A DNA stretch of 64,000 bases, taken from contig NZ_CP132957.1 of NCBI RefSeq assembly GCF_030863805.1, positions 2,356,001-2,420,000 of the forward strand, written 5' to 3'. This DNA is from Kineothrix sp. MB12-C1 (GTDB lineage Bacteria > Bacillota > Clostridia > Lachnospirales > Lachnospiraceae). Below the pieces are notes generated by a model, which saw nothing but the letters and a program-made list of their open reading frames with translations, did no database searches and had not been told where the DNA came from. Shown here piece by piece: positions 1-8,409 of the stretch. How positions within the stretch are numbered: the stretch's first letter is position 1; the number at the start of each line of letters is the position of its first letter. A program made the translations under genes and the position numbers.

Positions 1-846
1 TTAGATTACATTGAAGAGCACTTAACAGAAGAAATTGATTATAGCGAAATATCTAAAATAGCTTACTGTTCAGAGTATCATTTTAAGCGGATGTTTTCTT
101 TTTTATCAGGCATAAGTTTATCGGAGTATATTAGAAGAAGAAAATTAACACTGGCTGCACTCGATTTAAAAGATAAGAATTTGAGGATAATCGACATTGC
201 TGTCAAATATGGCTATAGTTCGGCTGATTCATTTACCCGTGCTTTTCATTCTATGCACGCTATTCTTCCTTCGGAAGCCAGAAGTGAGAATACACAAATA
301 AGAGCTTATCCTAGAATGACCTTTCAATTATCAATAAAAGGAGGATGTGTAATGAATTATCGCATTGTTAAGAAAGATTCATTTAAGTTAGTAGGTTTTA
401 AGAAGAGAGTTCCGATTATTTTTGAAGGTGTCAATCCGGAAATTGCTAAAATGAGTGAATTTTTGACCCCTGATATTATCAAACGATTAAAAGCAATTTC
501 AAATGTAGAGCCAACGGGGATTATTAGTGCGTCTACTAACTTTTCGGAAGGAAGAATGGAAGAAAAGGGCGAGCTGGATCATTACATCGGAGTGGCGACT
601 TTAAGTGATGAAACGGCGGAATTTGATGTATTGAAGATCGATGCCGGAACTTGGGCAGTATTCGAGGCAATCGGGCCATTTCCGGAAACACTTCAAAATG
701 TGTGGGGCAGAATATACTCAGAATGGTTTCCATCTTCAGGTTATGAAGCAGTTGAAGGCCCTGAGATTTTGTGGAATGAGAGTCCGGACACCGGAAATCC
801 CAAGTATAGAAGTGAAATCTGGATTCCGGCCAAGAAAAAAGAATGA
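1..846 (+). CDS. AraC-family regulator with GyrI-like effector domain, 5' end outside window
   Basis: The reading frame is open from base 1, so the gene starts before the window. The visible part begins inside the first helix-turn-helix of an AraC/XylS DNA-binding domain; the second helix-turn-helix follows, with the typical pattern '[20 protein letters not shown]' at about residues 64-83 of the visible part. From about residue 115 ([16 protein letters not shown]) a GyrI-like/SOUL-type small-molecule-binding domain runs to the end and closes with the usual '[10 protein letters not shown]' strand. This architecture (Rob/MarA-like HTH plus GyrI-like domain) is typical of regulators answering to hydrophobic drugs or metabolites. 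A weak hairpin follows the stop. Family call is firm; ligand and targets are unknown. Confidence 0.9.
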   Translation, partial: LDYIEEHLTEEIDYSEISKIAYCSEYHFKRMFSFLSGISLSEYIRRRKLTLAALDLKDKNLRIIDIAVKYGYSSADSFTRAFHSMHAILPSEARSENTQIRAYPRMTFQLSIKGGCVMNYRIVKKDSFKLVGFKKRVPIIFEGVNPEIAKMSEFLTPDIIKRLKAISNVEPTGIISASTNFSEGRMEEKGELDHYIGVATLSDETAEFDVLKIDAGTWAVFEAIGPFPETLQNVWGRIYSEWFPSSGYEAVEGPEILWNESPDTGNPKYRSEIWIPAKKKE

Positions 847-870
847 AGTATATATTGATGATTATAGACG

Positions 871-898
871 AGGGCACTCTTGATTAGAGGGCCCTTTT
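871..898 (+). terminator. Weak rho-independent terminator after the AraC-family gene
   Basis: An interrupted stem (AGGGC-a-CTC / GAG-g-GCCCT) with a 7-base loop is followed by a short TTTT run, 25 bases after the stop codon. One internal mismatch and the short T tract make it a modest terminator. Confidence 0.5.
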
Positions 899-989
899 CG
901 TAATAAGGGCCTATTGCTATACAGATGTGAAATTATGGAGTTCGTCTCGTCTTGCTTTCCCAATGTTGTATTTATTCTTTTCCAAGGGT

Positions 990-1003
990 ATTATAAATAT
1001 AAT
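990..1003 (+). promoter_or_regulatory. Probable -10 region and small palindrome upstream of ArsR-family gene
   Basis: TATAAT at 998-1003 is a perfect -10 hexamer 47 bases before the ArsR-type start codon. It is the right half of a small palindrome (ATTATA-aa-TATAAT, 990-1003), which could serve as autoregulatory operator. No convincing -35 is seen. Confidence 0.4.
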
Positions 1004-1049
1004 GGTTTATCGGTGCGAACCAAAGAACGAATGAGGTGAAACTTTAATT

Positions 1050-1385
1050 ATGGATAAAAAAGAACAAATTAAGATGCTACAAGAAGATTTTAAAAATGCA
1101 CGATCGATTTTAACCGCAATCGGGGATGAAACACGTCAGATCATACTTCTGGTTTTAATGGAATCCGATTGTAAAAGCGGGATGCGTGTCGGTGAAATTA
1201 CAGCCAAAACGCACCTTTCCCGGCCTGCTGTGTCACATCAACTGAGAATATTAAAGGATATAGGGCTTGTAAAGATGAGAGAGGAAGGGACTAAAAACTT
1301 TTATCATATCGATGCTTCCGAAGAATTAAATGCATTGAAAAAATTAGTTATGGATATTGAGTATTTGATGAAATCGAGTATGTGA
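1050..1385 (+). CDS. ArsR/SmtB-family transcriptional regulator
   Basis: A 111-residue winged-helix protein. The segment 'ARSILTAIGDETRQIILLVL' is the usual first helix of ArsR regulators, and 'THLSRPAVSHQLRILKDIGL' is the recognition helix region, followed by the wing (MREEGTKNFYHID). No cysteine pair of the ELCVCDL metal-binding type is present (the only cysteine is in 'ESDCKSG'), so a metal-independent or redox signal is likely. GAGGTG lies about 10 bases before the ATG. The next gene, a ferredoxin-nitroreductase, starts 23 bases after the stop, so the regulator probably controls its own operon with the two nitroreductases. Confidence 0.88.
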   Translation: MDKKEQIKMLQEDFKNARSILTAIGDETRQIILLVLMESDCKSGMRVGEITAKTHLSRPAVSHQLRILKDIGLVKMREEGTKNFYHIDASEELNALKKLVMDIEYLMKSSM

Positions 1386-1408
1386 ATGAGAACATTGAGG
1401 TGTGAGAA

Positions 1409-2203
1409 ATGAATAGTATTATAAAGATTGACGTGGAAAAATGTATTGGCTGTGGGCTATGTTGCAAAGACTGTCCCAGTCATGTACTTGTACTGAAAAA
1501 AGGGAAAGCTGCAATATTGGCTGAAAAATGCCTTGAATGCGGCCATTGCGTTGCTATATGTCCCACAGAGGCTTTTACTATGAGCGGATATGATATGGAT
1601 GAAGTGAAAACTTATGATAAAAATAGCTTCGGTATCGATGAAGATATTCTTCTCAACACAATACAGTTCAGACGATCGGTAAGGCACTATAAAGATAAGC
1701 AGGTAGAAAAGGAGGTAATTAAGAAAATAATAGAAGCAGGGCGCTTTACCCCTACCGGAAGCAATAAGCAAAGGGTAAGATATATCGTTGCGCAAAAAAG
1801 TATTCCTATGTTTGAAAATGAGGCACTGAAAACCTTCAAGAAGCTGAAGCGCCTGTTGGAAATTGCGGGCAAATTTATTAAGCTCCCTTATGACGTAAGC
1901 AGATACAAATTAGAGCCGGGCTTCTTTTTCCACGGAGCGCCAACAGTTCTCTTTATTATTTCCGATGATACTGTGGATGCCTCACTTGCATCGATGAGTA
2001 TGGAATTGATGGCTGAGTCTATGGGGCTCGGTACACTGTATGTTGGGTTTTTTGCAGTGGCGGCGAAACGAAGCAATAGGATTAGAAAAGAGCTGGGTCT
2101 TACGAAAAAAGAAAATGTGGTAACCTGTCTTGCAATGGGATATCCCGATGTTAAATATATGCGGACCGTGCCCAGGAAAAAATCTGAAGTTGAATGGAGA
2201 TAA
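1409..2203 (+). CDS. Ferredoxin-nitroreductase fusion protein
   Basis: A 264-residue protein with two 4Fe-4S clusters at the N-terminus (CIGCGLCCKDCP and CLECGHCVAICP, residues ~12-51) joined to a nitroreductase-fold FMN domain starting at 'FRRSVRHYKDKQVEKEVI' (~residue 90). The 'GRFTPTGSNKQ' loop is the FMN-binding signature, and the C-terminal 'LGLTKKENVVTCLAMGYP' strand is typical of the family. Such fusions occur widely in anaerobic Clostridia and transfer electrons to flavin substrates; the physiological substrate is not known. It sits between an ArsR regulator and a second nitroreductase in one probable operon. The family call is firm. Confidence 0.9.
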   Translation: MNSIIKIDVEKCIGCGLCCKDCPSHVLVLKKGKAAILAEKCLECGHCVAICPTEAFTMSGYDMDEVKTYDKNSFGIDEDILLNTIQFRRSVRHYKDKQVEKEVIKKIIEAGRFTPTGSNKQRVRYIVAQKSIPMFENEALKTFKKLKRLLEIAGKFIKLPYDVSRYKLEPGFFFHGAPTVLFIISDDTVDASLASMSMELMAESMGLGTLYVGFFAVAAKRSNRIRKELGLTKKENVVTCLAMGYPDVKYMRTVPRKKSEVEWR

Positions 2204-2249
2204 ACATAAATATAAAGGAAAATATACACGAATAATGGGAGGTAATTTT

Positions 2250-2954
2250 ATGCGCAGTGCAATAGAAAACAGAGTTTCGCGGAGAAAATTTGAAAAGAAA
2301 CCGGTTACAGCTTTGGAAAAAGAAAATATAGTTTCTCTTATTTATCAATTAAACGAAGTATCCGGTTTAACAATGGAATTTAAGGAAGATGGAAGCGGTG
2401 CCTTTGGGAAGTTAAGGAAAAGTTACGGACTGTTTACCAATGTACGTTCTCTTATATTGATGAAAGGCAAGAAAGATGATAAAGATTTGAAGGAGAAGAT
2501 TGGATATTACGGAGAAGATTTAGTTCTTGCTATCACTGATTTAGGTTTGGGAACATGCTGGGTTGGAGGCACCTTTGATAAGAATGAATTACCTATTGAT
2601 AGTGGCGAGGAATTGATTTGCGTTGTAGTGGTAGGTAAGGTGGAAGCGCCCTCATTGACAGAAAAAATGGTGCGATCAGTTATACATAGAAAAGTAAAGG
2701 CTATGGAAGAACGAATCATAAGCGATCGCCCTTTACCACAATGGGTACAAAACGGAATGAAAGCCGTTTTATTTGCTCCGAGTGCTATGAATACACAAAA
2801 AGTAATGTTTAAGTATGAGAACAACATCTTAAGCGCTCAGATTGCGGATGACTATTCAATGGATCTGATTGATTTAGGCATTGCAAAGAAACATTTCGAG
2901 ATAGAGGCGGGAGGAAAATTTGAACTTGGGAATGGAGGCAGGAGGTATCTGTGA
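2250..2954 (+). CDS. Nitroreductase-like flavoprotein (TM nitroreductase type)
   Basis: A 234-residue nitroreductase-fold protein starting 'MRSAIENRVSRRKFEKKPVT'. It carries the paired domain seen in anaerobe nitroreductases: one half up to about residue 150 ('LGLGTCWVGGTFDKNEL' is the flavin-proximal segment), then 'MKAVLFAPSAMNTQKVMF', a second substrate-proximal loop. An in-frame upstream ATG exists at 2130 but would overlap the previous gene; the start at 2250 is chosen because GGGAGG lies 8 bases before it. It follows the ferredoxin-nitroreductase by 46 bases and is probably co-transcribed. Substrate unknown. Confidence 0.82.
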   Translation: MRSAIENRVSRRKFEKKPVTALEKENIVSLIYQLNEVSGLTMEFKEDGSGAFGKLRKSYGLFTNVRSLILMKGKKDDKDLKEKIGYYGEDLVLAITDLGLGTCWVGGTFDKNELPIDSGEELICVVVVGKVEAPSLTEKMVRSVIHRKVKAMEERIISDRPLPQWVQNGMKAVLFAPSAMNTQKVMFKYENNILSAQIADDYSMDLIDLGIAKKHFEIEAGGKFELGNGGRRYL

Positions 2955-3041
2955 ATATGCCTCCCTATGTATGAACCCGTCTGATTCCAGTTCTTTCAAC
3001 TGTTGGCTTAACATTTTATGAGTAATGTTGTTCAGGGACTT
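2940..3041 (-). pseudogene. Remnant of an HxlR-family regulator
   Basis: On the minus strand, 34 codons read as the heart of an HxlR winged helix ('NITHKMLSQQLKELESDGF' then 'IHREAYSQIPP'), which is nearly diagnostic of the family. The conserved part before it (GKWK...ILW..L) is missing apart from a possible 'AWKIKK', and the part after it is replaced by sequence antisense to the nitroreductase gene. So only a fragment of about one third of the usual ~110 residues remains. HxlR regulators often sit beside nitroreductases, so this may be the dead former regulator of this locus. Confidence 0.65.
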
Positions 3042-3214
3042 TTTTATTTTCCATGCCATTACTTTCCTTTCATATAGTATCATACTAAAAAGTGCGTTGT
3101 TGAAATGAAGAAATAGTTACGCAGTAATTTGTTGGAAAAGTGAACGAGGTATTTCCGTTAGTGGTATCCGGTTAAAGTATTTATATTGTCAACTATTAAA
3201 AAAGGAGTAGGTGC

Positions 3215-3733
3215 ATGAATGCGTTTTTCACATTAATACCACTGATACTTATAAGGTTCGGGCTTTTACGTTTATTAGATAAGGGGGCATTGAAGCGTGC
3301 CGCTTTTTTTGCACCGCTGCTAGGAAAAGAAAAAGCGGCATATTGGTTTTATCAGATTTCAAACATATCGATTTTTGTATATCTGTGCTTCCTCGAAGTT
3401 ACGACTGATTTATACTGGTTTTATGTAGGTTTGGTGATATATGGTTTAGGAGTCATATTGTGCTTTATATCCGTATCAAATTTTGCAAAGCCTGCGGAGA
3501 ATGGGATTAATGTGAAAGGACTTTATCGTATTTCCCGCAACCCGATGTATGTGGCATATTTTGTTTATTTTTTAGGTTGCAGCTTGCTTACACAGTCGTT
3601 GATATTGCTTGCAATGCTATTAGTTTTTCAAATATCAGCGCACTGGATTATCCTTTCAGAAGAAAGATGGTGTATAAAGAAGTTCGGGGAAGAGTACATA
3701 AATTATATGAATAAAGTACGGCGTTATATTTAG
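3215..3733 (+). CDS. Membrane methyltransferase of the PEMT/isoprenylcysteine methyltransferase fold
   Basis: A 172-residue membrane protein with about four or five hydrophobic segments. The C-terminal half has the signature of the phospholipid/isoprenylcysteine methyltransferase family: 'GLYRISRNPMYVAYFVYFLG' and, near the end, 'SEERWCIKKFGEEYINYMNK', which in the family bind S-adenosylmethionine. AAGGAG precedes the ATG by 8 bases. The gene stands alone after the HxlR remnant. What it methylates (lipid, small molecule or protein cysteine) cannot be told. Confidence 0.8.
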   Translation: MNAFFTLIPLILIRFGLLRLLDKGALKRAAFFAPLLGKEKAAYWFYQISNISIFVYLCFLEVTTDLYWFYVGLVIYGLGVILCFISVSNFAKPAENGINVKGLYRISRNPMYVAYFVYFLGCSLLTQSLILLAMLLVFQISAHWIILSEERWCIKKFGEEYINYMNKVRRYI

Positions 3734-3762
3734 AAGTCCACAAATTGAGAGGGGAAGATACT

Positions 3763-3831
3763 TTGATAATTAGACCTATAAAGAAAAATGAAGCCATTCT
3801 CTTGTCGGAATTTTTTCCGCCTTACCATTGA
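3763..3831 (+). pseudogene. 5' fragment of a GNAT acetyltransferase gene
   Basis: After AGGGGAAG, a TTG codon opens 22 codons reading 'IIRPIKKNEAILLSEFF', the characteristic first strand and helix of a GNAT acetyltransferase, and then hits TGA. The rest of the gene is gone. The fragment runs into minus-strand remnants of another gene, so a deletion has fused two gene beginnings. Confidence 0.45.
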
Positions 3832-3860
3832 GGCCTGAGTAAACGCAATGTATCTGACAT
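3822..3860 (-). pseudogene. Possible 5' fragment of an arginase-family gene
   Basis: On the minus strand a good ribosome site (AAAGGAG) precedes ATG at 3860 and the codons MSDTLRLLRPQW, then TAA and GGC GGA. Arginase-family proteins of Clostridia commonly start with a similar 'LRL..PQWQGG' string, so the TAA may replace a glutamine codon; the match ends after GG. The identification rests on about 14 residues and is tentative. Confidence 0.3.
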
Positions 3861-3876
3861 AAAAAATCTCCTTTAT

Positions 3877-3914
3877 TTAATAATATGCTTATTGTACAAT
3901 AAACATATTATTAA
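3877..3914. promoter_or_regulatory. 38-bp near-perfect palindrome upstream of GNAT gene, probable operator
   Basis: A perfect 14-base palindrome TTATTGTACAATAA (3889-3902) is flanked by matching arms TTAATAATATG (3877-3887) and CATATTATTAA (3904-3914), with a single mismatched pair. It lies 45 bases before the GNAT start and just upstream of the former minus-strand gene start at 3860. No T-tract makes it unlikely to be a terminator. It looks like the operator of a homodimeric (MarR-type) repressor. Confidence 0.55.
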
Positions 3915-3958
3915 GAATAAGTATCATAACAATGAAAAAACCATGAGGGGGATAAAAA

Positions 3959-4417
3959 ATGAATATTAGGGATATTGCATCCAATGATTACACTGGTGTT
4001 GATGAATTAATGCAGCAGTTACATAAAGTGCATGTAAAAGGTCGCCCCGATTTATATACAGATTTAGAACATCCATATTCTGAAAAAGAGTTTACTGAAT
4101 TAATATTAAACCCAGAGGTTATTTCGATTTTAGCAGAGGAAGATGCTGAAATTGTGGGAATATGTTTTGCAAATATAAAAAACAAAAGTGGAATGGTTAA
4201 AATGCGCACAGCGTATATAGATGATTTGGTAATAAAAGAAGAGTATCGGCAAAAAGGAATTGCAAAACAGTTATTTGGTGAAATAGAAAGAAGAGCAAAA
4301 AGTTTAGGAGCGGAACGAATGGATTTAATGGTTTGGTCATTCAATGAAAATGCATGTAAGTTATATGAATCGCTTGGTATGACGCCGCAGAGATTTATTT
4401 ATGAAAAGCAGCTATAA
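3959..4417 (+). CDS. GNAT-family N-acetyltransferase
   Basis: A 152-residue single-domain GNAT. Motif A, the acetyl-CoA pyrophosphate-binding segment, is 'IDDLVIKEEYRQKGIAKQLF' (~residues 89-108), with the Q/R-x-x-G-x-A pattern intact, and motif B follows as 'WSFNENACKLYESLGM'. The ATG is preceded by GAGGGGG. The gene appears monocistronic, behind the palindrome at 3877-3914. The acetyl acceptor is unknown. Confidence 0.9.
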   Translation: MNIRDIASNDYTGVDELMQQLHKVHVKGRPDLYTDLEHPYSEKEFTELILNPEVISILAEEDAEIVGICFANIKNKSGMVKMRTAYIDDLVIKEEYRQKGIAKQLFGEIERRAKSLGAERMDLMVWSFNENACKLYESLGMTPQRFIYEKQL

Positions 4418-4498
4418 GAACGAAACGCTTTAATTTATGAAAGTATATTAATATGGGAATTTCTAGGGGATGTTTCTCCGATGGCGGGGTGAGATAAG

Positions 4499-5281
4499 AT
4501 GATTGATATTGGAATGCCAACACTGATTGAAACAAATACACTTGATGAATGTGCCCGGCTTTGCCATGTGCTGGGATTGCAATTTGTTGAGCTGAATATG
4601 AATCTTCCACAATATCAAATCAGCAAAATTGATATTTCACATTTCAAAGATATTGCTGAACGTTATAACATATATTATACGATTCATTTCGATGAGAACC
4701 TGAATATAAGTGATTTCAACCCTTATATTGCCGAGGCTTATCGCCGTACAGTGAGAGAAACGATTGAGACTGCAAAGCAGCTCGGTGCACCGATTCTGAA
4801 TATGCATCTATCTCGGGGCGTATATTTTACGTTGCCCGATAAGAAGGTCTTCCTTTTCAATGAATACAAGGAGCAGTATTTGAAAAGTATCGAAGCTTTT
4901 CGTGATGAATGCGAGAAGACTATCGGTGAGTCCAATATTATAATATGTATAGAGAATAGTGACGGTTATACGGGCTTTCAGATAGATGTGCTTAATTTGC
5001 TCTTGCAGAGTCCGGTGTTTGGTCTTACTTTTGACATCGGTCATGATTATGTGATTGGCGGAACGGACGAGCCGCTTATTATGGAGTATATAGACAGGCT
5101 CTATCACATACATATGCATGACGCACTCGGCAAGAAGAATCACCTTGCACTTGGAACGGGAGAGCTCGATTTGCAACAGTATTTAACTCTCGCGAATAAA
5201 CATAGTTGCCGTATTGTTCTTGAAACAAAAACAGTCGCGGGATTAATGAAGTCTGTCGAATGGATAGAAAGCAATAATTAA
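4499..5281 (+). CDS. Sugar phosphate isomerase/epimerase-like TIM barrel protein
   Basis: A 260-residue protein of the xylose isomerase-like/AP endonuclease 2 barrel family. Metal-binding positions typical of the family are visible: His in 'LNMHLSRG', Glu in 'IICIENSDG', Asp/His in 'GLTFDIGHD', His in 'LYHIHMHDALG' and Glu near the end in 'RIVLETK'. The strongest segment, 'HIHMHDALGKKNHLALGTGE', is shared with sugar isomerases/epimerases of unknown substrate. Start at ATG 4499, with GGGGTGAGAT just before. Nearby genes give no pathway context. Confidence 0.85.
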   Translation: MIDIGMPTLIETNTLDECARLCHVLGLQFVELNMNLPQYQISKIDISHFKDIAERYNIYYTIHFDENLNISDFNPYIAEAYRRTVRETIETAKQLGAPILNMHLSRGVYFTLPDKKVFLFNEYKEQYLKSIEAFRDECEKTIGESNIIICIENSDGYTGFQIDVLNLLLQSPVFGLTFDIGHDYVIGGTDEPLIMEYIDRLYHIHMHDALGKKNHLALGTGELDLQQYLTLANKHSCRIVLETKTVAGLMKSVEWIESNN

Positions 5282-5360
5282 GCAAATGAAATTAGTATAA
5301 CGCAAAGTTGATGAATAAGAATTTATCGAATAATTGTAATAGGGATAAGGGGTGGAATAT

Positions 5361-6236
5361 ATGTCTTGGGTTATGATAGTTTTGATTGTGTTGGTAATTA
5401 TAGTGATATACATGGCAATGCCCGGGGGCAGACTTTGGAAGCAGTATCTGATGGATGTAAGAAGTTCTTTGACCGAATTAAATAGGAAAAGAAGCATGCA
5501 AAGTATATTTACGGAAAATCATGTCGCTGAATTGCCTGCCCTGCTCCGTCAGCACATCAGTAACGGGGGTTATATGGGGAAGCCTTTGATGGATAACATG
5601 CTGATACATTTTTACAATACAAGGTTTTGTATGTCGGCAGGCAAAAAACCAATTAGAATTAAATTTATGCAGGTTAATTTTGTAAATAGGCCGGATCGGC
5701 ACGCTTTCTTGACCGCACGAATTATGGGGATTCCATTGCAGGCCAAAGACAGCGTATTGGACGGATTCGGCTCTATGACAGGTGTGCTCGCCAAGCAGTT
5801 CAGGCTTTTTTGTTCTACCGGTGCAGAAATGGATCAAGGTCAGTTGATAACTGCGTTGGCAGATGCAGTATATATGCCAGCCTTATTTTTGCAGAAATAT
5901 GTGTCATGGAAAGTCGTTGATGAATGTACTGTTGAAGGTAAGATTTCATGGAAGGGCATTACAGCGAAAGGAAGATTTACTTTTGACAATAAAGGTAACA
6001 TTATACGTTTTGATACCAATGATCGATATATGGATGATAATGGGAAGGGAAGCTCGCTGGTGCCGTGGTATGTAGCCTATTCTGATTATAAAGAACAGAA
6101 TGGTTACTTTCAACCGGGAAGCGTCAGTGTAAATTGGGTGCTCCCGGATGGTGATAACACATATTTTGAGAGCGACCATATTGAGGTTCAATATTCCATA
6201 AATGAAGCTGAAGTTTTAAACAGGAAATTACCGTAA
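5361..6236 (+). CDS. DUF6544-like protein with N-terminal membrane anchor
   Basis: A 291-residue protein with one N-terminal transmembrane segment (about residues 2-22) and a soluble remainder. The segments 'ITALADAVYMPALFLQKYVS' and the later 'WYVAYSDYKEQNGYFQPGSV' with 'VNWVLPDG' follow the pattern of the DUF6544 family, whose function is unknown. A GTG three codons upstream (5352) could also start translation, but AAGGGGTGG is placed better for the ATG at 5361. The AAA ATPase gene follows after 39 bases and may be co-transcribed. Confidence 0.7.
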   Translation: MSWVMIVLIVLVIIVIYMAMPGGRLWKQYLMDVRSSLTELNRKRSMQSIFTENHVAELPALLRQHISNGGYMGKPLMDNMLIHFYNTRFCMSAGKKPIRIKFMQVNFVNRPDRHAFLTARIMGIPLQAKDSVLDGFGSMTGVLAKQFRLFCSTGAEMDQGQLITALADAVYMPALFLQKYVSWKVVDECTVEGKISWKGITAKGRFTFDNKGNIIRFDTNDRYMDDNGKGSSLVPWYVAYSDYKEQNGYFQPGSVSVNWVLPDGDNTYFESDHIEVQYSINEAEVLNRKLP

Positions 6237-6275
6237 TTAAATGATATGGAGTGCGCAATACAAAGGGGTAAAGAG

Positions 6276-7130
6276 ATGGTATATTTATCACACTTTTCAT
6301 TTCCGTCAATTGAGGCAGAATACAGTTTTCAATTTGGATTACAAAGAACTTGCTATGATACACTATATCCATTTTTTGTATTGTCAAAGCACAGTTTGGC
6401 TATGTTGGATTTCGAGCCGATTACAATTCTTTACGGAGGCAATGGTTCGGGCAAGACTACGGCACTTAATATTATGGCAGAGAAGCTTGGCCTTATCAGA
6501 GATACAAGATATAATCGCTCCAACTTCTTTGAAGATTATACCGGTTACTGTTCCTATAAATCGGAGCGAAAGATTTCAAGAGACAGCCGTATTATTACAA
6601 GTGACGATGTGTTTGATTTCATGTTGAATCTGAGGGCGATCAACGATGGTATCAATGAAAAGAGAGAGGATTTATTTGAGGAATATCTGGTTGCAAAATA
6701 TTCTAAATATCAGATGAAGTCTTTGGATGACTATGAACAGCTTAAGAAAGTCGGTATGGCCCGTTCTAAGACACAATCCAGATATGTAAGAGCCAATCTG
6801 ATGGACAATGTCAGGGAGCATTCGAATGGAGAAAGTGCCTTTTTGTATTTCACGGAGAAAATAAAGGAAAATGGGCTATATCTTTTGGACGAGCCGGAGA
6901 ACAGTCTTTCGCCGGAGAAGCAGCAGGAATTAACGAAGTTCCTGGAGGATTCGGCAAGATTCTTCGGGTGCCAGTTTATCATAGCAACGCATTCTCCGTT
7001 TTTACTGTCGATGAAATGTGCTAAAATCTATGATATGGATGAAGAACCGGTTGATGTGAAGAAATGGACACAGCTCGCCAATGTGCGGGCATATTATGAT
7101 TTTTTCAAGATCCATGAGAATGATTTTTAA
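6276..7130 (+). CDS. AAA-type ATP-binding protein, stand-alone ATPase
   Basis: A 284-residue soluble ATPase of the ABC/Rad50-related AAA_21 type. Walker A is 'ILYGGNGSGKTTALNIMAE' (~residues 50-68); the C-terminal half has an ABC-like 'EHSNGESAFLYF' serine/glycine signature, Walker B 'GLYLLDEPENSLSPEKQQEL' and the switch 'FIIATHSPFLLS'. No transmembrane segments and no fused nuclease or TOPRIM domain are seen. AAGGGGTAAAG precedes ATG 6276; an upstream ATG at 6246 has no such site. Proteins of this kind occur alone in many Firmicutes with unknown role; neighbours do not reveal a partner nuclease. Confidence 0.82.
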   Translation: MVYLSHFSFPSIEAEYSFQFGLQRTCYDTLYPFFVLSKHSLAMLDFEPITILYGGNGSGKTTALNIMAEKLGLIRDTRYNRSNFFEDYTGYCSYKSERKISRDSRIITSDDVFDFMLNLRAINDGINEKREDLFEEYLVAKYSKYQMKSLDDYEQLKKVGMARSKTQSRYVRANLMDNVREHSNGESAFLYFTEKIKENGLYLLDEPENSLSPEKQQELTKFLEDSARFFGCQFIIATHSPFLLSMKCAKIYDMDEEPVDVKKWTQLANVRAYYDFFKIHENDF

Positions 7131-7180
7131 GAAATGAATGGATATTTGGATTATAAAAATGAGAGGTAAGGAGTGTTGCT

Positions 7181-7876
7181 ATGAATAAAGTGATTATAGA
7201 ATTTTTCCATGATGTAATATGTAGTTTTTGTTTTCCGATGTCATATAGGATGCGCCAACTCCAGAAGATGATGCCGGAGGTTCAAATCATACATCGCTCG
7301 TATGCATTGGTAAAATCGGAACGTGATTTTGACGAGATGTTCGGTTCGAGGGCGGCAGCTAAGACCGAAATCCTGCATCATTGGGAACAAGCGAATCAAA
7401 ATGATGACTTGCACAGATTTAATATTTCGGGGATGCATCAGGCAGAGTTCCCGTTTCCGTCCTCTATGAAGGTACTTATTGCATGTAAAGCAGCGTATTT
7501 CGCGGCAGATGATGCGGGATATTGGGATGTTTTTGACGCCTTGCAAAATGCTTTGTTCGTATACAGCCGCAACATTGAGGATTTGAATGTCATTAATGAG
7601 TGCATCAGGCAAAGTGGCATAGACTTTGTGAAATGGGAAGAGCATTACAACAATGATAATACAAAAGAAGCGGTGGAGAAGGACTTGCTCCTTGCAGAAC
7701 AATATGGTATCAGTGGTGTGCCATGCCTTATCATAGATGGAAAATATCGAATTAGTGGTGCGCAGCCACTGGAACAAATTATCCAAGCTATCCGTGATAT
7801 CGCCAAGCCACAAGAGAATCCGCCTTCTACCGGTGCGGCTTGCCGGTTAGATGGGGGAAAGATAAATTGCGATTGA
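7181..7876 (+). CDS. DsbA-family (FrnE-like) thiol oxidoreductase, cytoplasmic
   Basis: A 231-residue thioredoxin-fold protein with an inserted helical domain, as in FrnE/2-hydroxychromene isomerase-like DsbA relatives. The N-terminal 'FFHDVICSFCFPMSYRMRQL' contains a CSFC redox pair at the helix start, and the cis-proline loop is 'GISGVPCLIIDGKYRISGAQ'. There is no signal peptide, so it acts in the cytoplasm. AAGGAG lies before the ATG. Likely role: protein or small-molecule disulfide exchange, perhaps under oxidative stress; this is inferred from family membership. Confidence 0.88.
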   Translation: MNKVIIEFFHDVICSFCFPMSYRMRQLQKMMPEVQIIHRSYALVKSERDFDEMFGSRAAAKTEILHHWEQANQNDDLHRFNISGMHQAEFPFPSSMKVLIACKAAYFAADDAGYWDVFDALQNALFVYSRNIEDLNVINECIRQSGIDFVKWEEHYNNDNTKEAVEKDLLLAEQYGISGVPCLIIDGKYRISGAQPLEQIIQAIRDIAKPQENPPSTGAACRLDGGKINCD

Positions 7877-7926
7877 ATGAATTGTTTTTAGTATGAAAGA
7901 TAGCGAACAGATGGAGAAAATAAAAC

Positions 7927-8370
7927 ATGGTGTCATTGAAAGAGATAAATGAAGATAACTTTAGAGCAGTCGTAGGGATGAAATTAGAAGGGGAGCAAAG
8001 TAAATATGTGGCCTCAAATGTGTATTCATTAGCACAAGCATGGCTTTATCCGGAAGAAGCAAAACCGTATGCCATCTATAAGGATGAAGAGATAATAGGT
8101 TTTATGATGCTGGATTGGGATGAAGAAGAACGTGAATGCGGTATATGGCGATTTATGATAGCAAATGATCAGCAGGGCAAGGGGTATGGTAGAAAAGCTT
8201 TGGAATATGCGGTTAATAGAATCAAAGAAACGGGAAAGTTCGACTATGTGTCTCTGGATTATGCTCCCGGCAACAATGTAGGGAAACATTTATACGAAAG
8301 TGTAGGGTTTAGAGAAACCGGGGAAATTGAAGAAGGTGAAATTATTATGAAGTTAGATTTAATAAAGTAG
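7927..8370 (+). CDS. GNAT-family N-acetyltransferase (SpeG/BltD-like)
   Basis: A 147-residue GNAT. It starts 'MVSLKEINEDNFRAVVGMKL' and has motif A 'WRFMIANDQQGKGYGRKALE' with the Q-x-x-G-x-G signature, then 'YAPGNNVGKHLYESVGFRET'. The overall pattern (KEINEDNFRAV..LKL, ...SLAQAW) resembles the Firmicutes spermine/spermidine acetyltransferase BltD group, so a polyamine or aminoglycoside substrate is possible but unproven. GGAG lies 11 bases before the ATG. A long hairpin follows the stop. Confidence 0.88.
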   Translation: MVSLKEINEDNFRAVVGMKLEGEQSKYVASNVYSLAQAWLYPEEAKPYAIYKDEEIIGFMMLDWDEEERECGIWRFMIANDQQGKGYGRKALEYAVNRIKETGKFDYVSLDYAPGNNVGKHLYESVGFRETGEIEEGEIIMKLDLIK

Positions 8371-8409
8371 TTTGCAAAAAATAATCTTAATAAGATATAT
8401 TTACCAAAA

